Of a stretch of DNA of 64,000 bases, positions 58,006-64,000 are shown piece by piece. This DNA is from Microbacterium oxydans. Its GTDB lineage: Bacteria; Actinomycetota; Actinomycetes; Actinomycetales; Microbacteriaceae. The DNA is taken from NCBI RefSeq assembly GCF_900095745.1, contig NZ_FMIR01000019.1:186001-250000 (forward strand), read 5' to 3'. The notes beneath the pieces were generated by a model. The model saw nothing but the letters and a program-made list of their open reading frames with translations. It was not told the origin of the DNA and searched no databases. Both the position numbers and the translations under genes were made by a program. Numbering within the stretch: the first letter of the stretch is position 1; each line of letters opens with the position of its first letter.

Positions 58006-59753
58006 CAGGCGTCTCCCTCACTTCCGGGCTTGGTGGGTCTGTCGCCCGCGAGTGCCTCGGCGCGCTTTCGTTCTGCGATCGTCTGGCGGCGATCCGCCTC
58101 GGCGCGAGAGCGGGCGTTCTTCGCACCGCGACCTGCCGATGCCGTCGTGACCTCCCGGTACTGGGACCGGCTTCGGTACACCGCACCGAGGGCCTCGGGA
58201 TCGAGGCCCGAGAGCTTGTGACCGCCGCCGAAGAATCGGGTGCGCGCGAGAAGCTGCATGACCGGGTGCGTGAAGATCACGAAGATGAACACGTCGATGA
58301 GGGTCGTGAGGCCGAGCGTGAACGCGAAGCCCTTCACCGTGGCGTCGGCGAGGATGTACAGCACGACCGCCGCGAGGATGTTGATCGACTTCGAGATGTA
58401 GATCGTGCGCTTCGCGCGACCCCAGCCGTCTTCAACCGCGGCGGTGATCGACTTCCCGTCGCGGAGTTCGTCTCGTATTCGTTCGAAGTAGACGATGAAC
58501 GAGTCGGCGGTGAAACCGATCGACACGATCAGGCCGGCGACGCCGGCGAGCGAGAGACGGAATCCGAGGCGCCAGGCCAGGATGCAGATGATGATGTAGG
58601 TGAGGACGGCCATCACCGCGATCGAGGCGATGATCACCGACCCGAGTGCTCGGTACACGATCAGCGAATAGATCGCGACGAGCGCGAGACCGATGAGTCC
58701 CGCGATCAGACCGATCTGCAGCTGCTGGGTTCCCAGCGTCGCCGAGATGGTGTCGGAGCTCTGCACGACGAAGCTGAGCGGCAGGGCACCGAACTTCAGC
58801 TGGTCGGCGAGGGTCGTCGCGGTCTCCTGCGTGAAGCTGCCAGAGATGCTGGGACGGCCGTCGAGGATGACGCCGTTCATCCGCGGCGCGCTGATGACGT
58901 CGCCGTCGAGCACGAATGCGAACTGATCACGCGGGGACAGTCCGTCGATGCGGTTCTGGTTGAGCCGCGTGCTGACCTTGCCGAAGGCGTCGCCGCCCTC
59001 GCCGTTCATGGTCAGCTGCACGATCCACGCGCCGGACTTCTGGTCGCGACCCGCGGAGGCGTCGGTGATCGCGGTGCCGTCGAGCTCCGTCGGGCCGAGG
59101 AGGAACTTCTGCGCCTTGTCCGGGGAGCAGGCGACGACCGGCTGGTCCTTCGGGGCCCGAGCGGGGTCGTTGTCCGGGTTCTCGCAGTCGTAGGCCTGGA
59201 ACTCCGCTGCCAGCTTGTCCGTCACCCAGGACAGGTCGCTCGCGTCGGTCGGCTCGGCGGTCGGCGTCGCATTCAGTGACGGGTCCGGGCTGGGGTACGG
59301 AGTGGAGTTCCCGTCCTCCCCGACGAACTCGGTGCTCGCGGCCGTCGTGTAGAGCACGGGTCGCAGCTCGAGCTGCGCGCTCGCCTGGATCCGCTCACGC
59401 GTCTGCGCATCCGCCTCGCCAGGGATCTGGACGACGATGTTCTGTCCGCCCTCGGTCGTGATGTCGGCCTCGGCCACACCCGACGCGTCCACGCGCTGGC
59501 GGATGATCGCCGCGGCCTGGTCGAGCTGCTCCTGCGTGGGCGCCGCACCGTCCTCGGTCTCTGCACTGAGGACGATCTGGGTGCCACCCTGCAGGTCGAG
59601 TGCGAGCTCGGGCGTCCAGGAGCTGACCGGCTGTCCTTCGGCGTCCTTGATGACGTATACGCCCAGCGAGTTGATGCCGAAGAGCACACCCGTCACCAGG
59701 AGCAGGCCGAGCAGGACCCGCCAGGCGTGACGGACGGGAGAAGATGAAGCCAC
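58005..59753 (-). CDS. secD: Protein translocase subunit SecD
   Basis: A 582-residue partner of SecF. It has one N-terminal helix, a long external domain (ALDLQGGTQIVLSAE, residues about 50-65, then an insertion rich in Pro, Asp and Thr near 150-200), and five C-terminal helices with LIVSIGFTADSFIVYFERIRDELRDG. A basic cytoplasmic tail of about 60 residues ends it. It is downstream of yajC. Confidence 0.97.
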   Translation of the reverse strand: MASSSPVRHAWRVLLGLLLVTGVLFGINSLGVYVIKDAEGQPVSSWTPELALDLQGGTQIVLSAETEDGAAPTQEQLDQAAAIIRQRVDASGVAEADITTEGGQNIVVQIPGEADAQTRERIQASAQLELRPVLYTTAASTEFVGEDGNSTPYPSPDPSLNATPTAEPTDASDLSWVTDKLAAEFQAYDCENPDNDPARAPKDQPVVACSPDKAQKFLLGPTELDGTAITDASAGRDQKSGAWIVQLTMNGEGGDAFGKVSTRLNQNRIDGLSPRDQFAFVLDGDVISAPRMNGVILDGRPSISGSFTQETATTLADQLKFGALPLSFVVQSSDTISATLGTQQLQIGLIAGLIGLALVAIYSLIVYRALGSVIIASIAVMAVLTYIIICILAWRLGFRLSLAGVAGLIVSIGFTADSFIVYFERIRDELRDGKSITAAVEDGWGRAKRTIYISKSINILAAVVLYILADATVKGFAFTLGLTTLIDVFIFVIFTHPVMQLLARTRFFGGGHKLSGLDPEALGAVYRSRSQYREVTTASAGRGAKNARSRAEADRRQTIAERKRAEALAGDRPTKPGSEGDA

Positions 59754-59809
59754 GTGTGTTCAGCTTTCTGGGAGGACGGAGATCCGAAGGGCCGCGTCGG
59801 CCGCGGAGA

Positions 59810-60211
59810 TTACTTGTCGTCGGCGTCGCGCTCGAGGCGAGCGCGCGTCTCCTCGGGGGTCTCGAGCGCGGGGGCGGCTGCGTCGTCGACGGCCGGCTCC
59901 TCGATCACGTCGACGGGTGCGTCGATGATCGCATCCTTGGGCTCGACCACGCGGAGGATCGCCTGGCTGTGCACGTCGATGATGGTTCCCGGAGCGATCT
60001 CGACGAGAGCCGGCGTGTCGAGGTCATCGGGGTCGTACGAGACGATCGTGCCGTAGATGCCGCCCTGCAGGAGCACCTTGGCGCCGGGAACGGTCTTGGT
60101 CGCCTTCTCCTCCTGATCGGCCTTCATCTGCTTCGTGCGCTTGCGCGTGTTGAAGATCATGAAGACGAGGAGGACGGCGAGAAGGCCGAAGAGCAGGAAT
60201 TCCATGGGCAT
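59810..60211 (-). CDS. yajC: Preprotein translocase subunit YajC
   Basis: A 133-residue single-pass protein: helix at residues 3-18, then RKRTKQMKADQEEK and the YajC core PGAKVLLQGGIYGTIVSYDPDD. An acidic Pro/Ala tail of about 45 residues is longer than in E. coli. Position yajC-secD-secF is canonical. Confidence 0.94.
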   Translation of the reverse strand: MPMEFLLFGLLAVLLVFMIFNTRKRTKQMKADQEEKATKTVPGAKVLLQGGIYGTIVSYDPDDLDTPALVEIAPGTIIDVHSQAILRVVEPKDAIIDAPVDVIEEPAVDDAAAPALETPEETRARLERDADDK

Positions 60212-60282
60212 GGGGGAAGCGCCTTTCTCAGGTGCACGCTCCAGCCTTTGGGCGCGCGAAGGTAACCGGGAAGTCTTCAGTG

Positions 60283-60288
60283 ATTATA
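60283..60288 (-). promoter_or_regulatory. -10 box for yajC-secD-secF
   Basis: A perfect TATAAT on the minus strand overlapping the ruvB stop, about 72 bases before the yajC ATG. It would separate the sec genes from ruvCAB. Confidence 0.55.
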
Positions 60289-61309
60289 GGTCATCCAACT
60301 TAAGCATCCCGTCCGGATGCGCGACGCCGAGGTGCGCGTAGGCCTCCGGCATCGCCACACGACCGCGCGGAGTGCGCCCGAGGAAGCCGATGCGCACCAG
60401 GTACGGTTCCACCACGCTCTCCACGGTCTCACCCTCTTCGCCGACCGCCACGGCGAGCGTGCTCAGGCCGACCGGGCCCCCGCGGAAACGGCGGACCAGA
60501 GCTTCCAGCACCGCACGGTCCAGCCGGTCGAGGCCGATCGAGTCGACGTCGTAGAGTTCGAGCGCCGCGCGTACGTCATGGATCGTGGCGCCACCCCCGC
60601 CGTGCACGAGGGCGTAGTCACGCACCCTGCGCAGCAGGCGGTTCGCGATGCGAGGTGTGCCTCGGGAGCGGCGCGCGATCTCGGAGAGCGCATCGGTCGG
60701 CACGTCGACGCCCAGGACAGAGGCCGAGCGGGCGATGACCTGCTCGAGCTCGGACTCGTCGTAGAACTCCAGGTGTCCGGTGAATCCGAAACGGTCGCGC
60801 AGCGGATTCGGCAGCAGACCGGATCGCGTCGTGGCTCCGACGAGCGTGAAGGGTGACAGCTCGAGCGGAATGCTCGTCGCTCCCGCACCCTTGCCGACCA
60901 TGATGTCGATCCGGTAGTCCTCCATCGCGAGGTACAGCATCTCTTCGGCGGAGCGTGCCATGCGGTGGATCTCGTCGATGAAGAGCACCTCCCCCGGCAC
61001 CAAGCTGGAGAGCAGTGCGGCGAGGTCGCCGGCGTGCTGGATGGCCGGGCCGCTCGACAGGCGAAGCGGGCGCTGGCTCTCGTGCGCCACGATCATCGCC
61101 AGCGTCGTCTTGCCGAGCCCCGGGGGGCCGGCGAGCAGAATGTGGTCGGCAGGGCGGCTCTGGATGCGTGCGGCGTCGAGCAGCAGCTGCAACTGCCCGC
61201 GCACCTTCTGCTGTCCGACGAAATCGCCGAGGCTCGTCGGGCGCAGCGCGCCCTCGATCGCCAGTTCGGTCTCATCCGAGGGCTCGGTCGCGTCGAGGGG
61301 ATCAGACAC
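60284..61309 (-). CDS. ruvB: Holliday junction helicase RuvB
   Basis: AAA+ motor of branch migration, 341 residues from GTG at 61309 ([15 protein letters not shown]), overlapping ruvA by eight bases. Walker [13 protein letters not shown], Walker [10 protein letters not shown], sensor [19 protein letters not shown] and the DNA-binding domain end [11 protein letters not shown] are all present. Confidence 0.97.
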   Translation of the reverse strand: MSDPLDATEPSDETELAIEGALRPTSLGDFVGQQKVRGQLQLLLDAARIQSRPADHILLAGPPGLGKTTLAMIVAHESQRPLRLSSGPAIQHAGDLAALLSSLVPGEVLFIDEIHRMARSAEEMLYLAMEDYRIDIMVGKGAGATSIPLELSPFTLVGATTRSGLLPNPLRDRFGFTGHLEFYDESELEQVIARSASVLGVDVPTDALSEIARRSRGTPRIANRLLRRVRDYALVHGGGGATIHDVRAALELYDVDSIGLDRLDRAVLEALVRRFRGGPVGLSTLAVAVGEEGETVESVVEPYLVRIGFLGRTPRGRVAMPEAYAHLGVAHPDGMLKLDDL

Positions 61310-61922
61310 GCGCCTGGCCTCCCTGCGCAGGGCCGAGCAGCGCGAGAGTTCGCCGCAGCAGCAGGGCCACAGTCGCCCGCTCCGCCTCCGTGGCTTCGGC
61401 CGCCGTCTGCGCCGCGGCCTCGGCGGCGACCTTCTCCGACCAGCCGAGGCCGACCAGCGCCGCAGCCACCTGCGTGACGACATCGGTGCCGCCCGACACC
61501 ACCGGCCTCGACGGTGCCGCGAAGGCCTGCACCTTGCCGGCGAGCTGCAGCACGATGAGTTTCGCCGTCTTGGGTCCGATACCCGAGACCCGTCGGAACG
61601 GCGCGTCATCTTCCGCTGTCACGGCTTCGGCGATCTGATCGCCCGTGAGGTGCGAGAGCACTCCCAACGCCGATTTCGGCCCGACGCCGGTCACGCTGAT
61701 CAGCAGGCCGAAGATCTCAAGCTCGCCGCGATCCGCGAAGCCGAACAGGGAGAGCGAGTCCTCACGGACGATGAGGCTCGTGTGCAAGAGGAGCTTCTCC
61801 CCCACGGTCGCGGTGTGTGCGACATCGGCAGGGACGGCGACGGCGAACCCGACACCACCCACGTCGATGACGACCTGATCGGACGTCGCATGCTGGACGA
61901 CGCCGTGCAGTGAGGAGATCAT
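61302..61922 (-). CDS. ruvA: Holliday junction helicase RuvA
   Basis: A 206-residue junction-binding protein. The OB fold opens with [20 protein letters not shown]; helix-hairpin-helix motifs are [18 protein letters not shown] ([14 protein letters not shown]) and [16 protein letters not shown]; the C-terminal RuvB-binding domain ends the protein. It lies 27 bases after ruvC. Confidence 0.96.
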   Translation of the reverse strand: MISSLHGVVQHATSDQVVIDVGGVGFAVAVPADVAHTATVGEKLLLHTSLIVREDSLSLFGFADRGELEIFGLLISVTGVGPKSALGVLSHLTGDQIAEAVTAEDDAPFRRVSGIGPKTAKLIVLQLAGKVQAFAAPSRPVVSGGTDVVTQVAAALVGLGWSEKVAAEAAAQTAAEATEAERATVALLLRRTLALLGPAQGGQARV

Positions 61923-61949
61923 CCCCTCAGCCTAGGGCGTGGTTCGGAC

Positions 61950-62516
61950 CTATGTTCGAGCGACACGCTTCTCGGCGTCCGCCCAGGCCCGTTGCGCGGG
62001 AGTGAGCGCCCCCTGCCCGGATGCCGTGGGGCCACCGCGACGCCAGGCATGGCACAGCGCAATCGCCAGGGCGTCGGCCGCGTCGGCCGGCTGCGGAAGC
62101 GCGTCCAGTCGCAAGATGCGCGCGATCATGGTCTGCACCTGGCGCTTATCGGCGGCGCCGTAGCCGGTGACCGCGGCCTTCACCTCGCTCGGCGTATGGG
62201 TGGCGGCGGGCAACCCAGACTCGGCCGCGATCAGCAGCGCCACGCCACTGGCCTGGGCCGTCCCCATCACGGAGTGGGTGTTCTGCTGCGCGAAGACGCG
62301 CTCGACGGCGACCGCATCCGGGCGGTGCTCCGCGATCACCGCACGGATCCCGGCCGCGACGATGGCCAGACGATCACCGACCTCGGCATCCGGTGACGAT
62401 CGGATCACTCCCACATGCACCAGCGTGCCGCGACGCGAAGGATCGACGTCGACGATGCCCACACCGCAACGCGTGAGGCCGGGGTCGATGCCGAGCACGC
62501 GCAGAGAGGAGGTCAC
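61950..62516 (-). CDS. ruvC: Holliday junction resolvase RuvC
   Basis: A 188-residue endonuclease. The four acidic residues are in LGIDPGLTRCGVG, VAVERVFAQQNTH and ADAADALAIALCH. The C-terminus is slightly extended. Together with RuvA and RuvB it completes the resolvasome. Confidence 0.96.
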   Translation of the reverse strand: MTSSLRVLGIDPGLTRCGVGIVDVDPSRRGTLVHVGVIRSSPDAEVGDRLAIVAAGIRAVIAEHRPDAVAVERVFAQQNTHSVMGTAQASGVALLIAAESGLPAATHTPSEVKAAVTGYGAADKRQVQTMIARILRLDALPQPADAADALAIALCHAWRRGGPTASGQGALTPAQRAWADAEKRVART

Positions 62517-62561
62517 TCCCCCAGGCTAGGTGGGCACACCGACACAGGCCGCCCGGCGCGC

Positions 62562-63323
62562 CTACGCGTCGTCGTTCTCGAGCTCGGCCTGGACCTCGGC
62601 CGACAGGTCGAAGTTGGTGAACACGTTCTGCACGTCTTCACTGTCTTCAAGGGCATCGATCAGGCGGAAGATCTTCCGTGCGGTGTCGGCGTCGATCTCG
62701 ACCTTGAGGTTCGGAACGAACTCGACGTCCGCCGACTCGTAGTCGATCCCGGCTTCCTGCAGCGCGCTGCGCACGGCCACCAGGTCAGTCGCCTCAGTGA
62801 TGACCTCGAAGCCCTCGGCATGAGGCTCGATCTCCTCGGCGCCCGCCTCGAGCGCCGCCATCATGACGTCGTCCTCGGTGGTGCCCTCGGAGCCGACGAC
62901 GATGACGCCCTTGCGGCTGAAGTTGTAGGCGACGCTGCCGGGGTCGGCGAGCGTCCCACCGTTGCGGCTGAGCGCCGTGCGGACCTCAGCGGCCGCCCGG
63001 TTCTTGTTGTCGGTCAGACACTCGATCATGAGCGCGACGCCGTTGGGTCCGTAGCCCTCGTACATGATCGAGGTGTACTCGACGACCTCGCCGCCGATGC
63101 CGGCACCACGCTTCACTGCGCGGTCGATGTTGTCCTTGGGGACCGAGGTCTTCTTGGCCTTCTGCACCGCGTCGAAGAGTGTCGGGTTGCCGACGAGGTC
63201 TGGTCCGCCGAGCTTCGCCGCAACCTCGATGTTCTTGATCAGCTTGGCCCAGGACTTCGCACGCCGCGAGTCGATGATGGCCTTCTTGTGCTTCGTGGTC
63301 GCCCACTTGGAATGCCCGGACAT
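62562..63323 (-). CDS. YebC/PmpR family transcriptional regulator
   Basis: A 253-residue cytoplasmic protein. ATG at 63323 gives [18 protein letters not shown], the family N-terminus; the longer frame upstream lies in the promoter. [17 protein letters not shown] and [16 protein letters not shown] are further landmarks. Members act as regulators or in translation of polyproline stretches. The yebC-ruvCAB order is typical. Confidence 0.95.
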   Translation of the reverse strand: MSGHSKWATTKHKKAIIDSRRAKSWAKLIKNIEVAAKLGGPDLVGNPTLFDAVQKAKKTSVPKDNIDRAVKRGAGIGGEVVEYTSIMYEGYGPNGVALMIECLTDNKNRAAAEVRTALSRNGGTLADPGSVAYNFSRKGVIVVGSEGTTEDDVMMAALEAGAEEIEPHAEGFEVITEATDLVAVRSALQEAGIDYESADVEFVPNLKVEIDADTARKIFRLIDALEDSEDVQNVFTNFDLSAEVQAELENDDA

Positions 63324-63372
63324 AAGTCTCCGCTCGTCGTATCCGCCCCGGAGCGTGCCCAGGGCGTCGTCC

Positions 63373-63378
63373 ATTCTA
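63373..63378 (-). promoter_or_regulatory. -10 box for yebC-ruvCAB
   Basis: TAGAAT on the minus strand, 49 bases before the yebC ATG and just after the upstream gene's terminator. Confidence 0.5.
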
Positions 63379-63381
63379 TCG

Positions 63382-63417
63382 AAAAGCCGCGGTCGACCGA
63401 GCGGCGTCCACCGCGGC
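63382..63417 (-). terminator. Intrinsic terminator of the gene at 63432
   Basis: GCCGCGGT and ACCGCGGC form a perfect eight-base stem with a 16-base loop, followed on the minus strand by TTTTC. It lies 14 bases past the stop codon. Confidence 0.75.
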
Positions 63418-63431
63418 CGTCCGCGCAGCCG

Positions 63432-64000
63432 TCATTCGCGCGGGTCGCGGCCCTGCAACGTCACCGGGGCGGCACCGATCTGCAGCAACATGCGCGATTC
63501 ATCGCCGCGCGCAACCCGCACATGCTCGGTGATGTAGCCCGCGATCTCGTCGCTCGGCTCACCCTGGGCACAGGTTCCGACCGCGGTGTTCGCCTGCCGG
63601 ACGAGCGCCATCATCATCGGGACGCGCTGGAGGAGGCGATCGGCCTCCTCCGGCTTGTCGACCGCTTCGGCGATCGCCCGCTCGCCCTTCGTCTGGTAGT
63701 CGCAGGCGAGCACGTGGGCTGCACCGAACGCGGCCTGCTCCCGCAACGGGGCTGCCGGATCGTGCAGCGCGTAGTAGCGAGCCACCTCGTCACGGAGCCA
63801 CGGCACCAGCGGCAGGAGAGAGTCCTGGGTCGCCTGATCGAGTTCTCCTCCCTGCAACACCGGCTCCATCGCCGCCACGACCGCGTCCATCCATCCGCGA
63901 AGGGCAGCGGTCCGCGCCTCGTCCTCGGCTGTCCCGCTGATCATCGTCGACGCGCGATCATACACATGCAGTCGCTGCAGGTTCATGTAGAGGTTGTTCA
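63432..64000 (-). CDS. Unrecognised protein, probably cut by the window edge
   Basis: A soluble, helical, acidic protein of at least 184 residues. The first ATG in the window (63986, MNLQRLHVYDRAS) has no ribosome site, and the four codons before it (Asn, Asn, Leu, Tyr) are open to the edge, so the true start is probably outside. Visible features are PLVPWLRDEVARYYALHDPAAP, CDYQTKGERAIAEAVDKPEEA and RMLLQIGAAPVTLQG; cysteines occur in LACDYQ and GTCAQGE. I recognise no family. It ends in a T-run terminator and so is a separate unit from yebC. Confidence 0.65.
   Translation of the reverse strand, partial: NNLYMNLQRLHVYDRASTMISGTAEDEARTAALRGWMDAVVAAMEPVLQGGELDQATQDSLLPLVPWLRDEVARYYALHDPAAPLREQAAFGAAHVLACDYQTKGERAIAEAVDKPEEADRLLQRVPMMMALVRQANTAVGTCAQGEPSDEIAGYITEHVRVARGDESRMLLQIGAAPVTLQGRDPRE

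Overview
The window is chromosomal DNA from a high-GC actinobacterium, most likely Microbacteriaceae and close to Microbacterium. This rests on protein-level resemblance, the mIHF-Gmk fusion, the actinobacterial order trpCBA-lgt-gltB, the NirBD/NnaR nitrite module, and actinobacterial -10 elements of the form TAnnnT. No database search was possible. I see no rRNA, tRNA, CRISPR array, insertion sequence or replication origin, and no gene-free stretch longer than 300 bases.

Bases 1-24,600 are one almost unbroken minus-strand run of biosynthetic and housekeeping genes. Read in the direction of transcription (high to low coordinate) it runs pyrR, pyrB, pyrC, a PH-like membrane protein, carA, carB, pyrF, mIHF-gmk, rpoZ, metK, priA-like, fmt, rsmB, rpe, hisE, hisG, hisF, hisI, a Trp-associated membrane protein, an HGxxPAAW protein, trpC, trpB, trpA, lgt and gltB (cut by the window edge). 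Most junctions overlap as ATGA, GTGA or TGATG. The anthranilate synthase gene trpE, expected after hisI in many actinobacteria, is not there.

Bases 24,600-27,730 look accessory. They hold a metallo-beta-lactamase/Rieske fusion protein and a small pocket with a predicted secreted protein, a membrane protein and the last 26 codons of a LuxR-type regulator. The pocket lies between two near-identical 24-base copies of the 3' end of the neighbouring SNF2 helicase gene, which suggests insertion at that gene end.

Bases 27,700-43,700 return to core genes: SNF2 helicase, nusB, efp, the shikimate block (aroQ, aroB, aroK, aroC, aroE), mltG, ruvX, alaS, rpsD and rarA.

Bases 44,050-52,620 are a nitrite assimilation module. 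It has a NirB-N-terminus-like flavoprotein divergent from a formate/nitrite channel, and an overlapping operon nirB-nirD-cysG-nnaR-cbiX that makes the nitrite reductase, its siroheme cofactor and a HemD-type regulator. Two promoters in this module carry phased AC-n9-AC half-sites typical of GlnR and share an extra GAAACAC element at fixed distance from the -10. This circuit is the strongest regulatory observation in the window.

Bases 52,700-64,000 hold a DUF349 protein, a short AbiEi-like protein, and the common block rel, secF, secD, yajC, ruvB, ruvA, ruvC, yebC, followed by an unrecognised gene that runs to the window edge.
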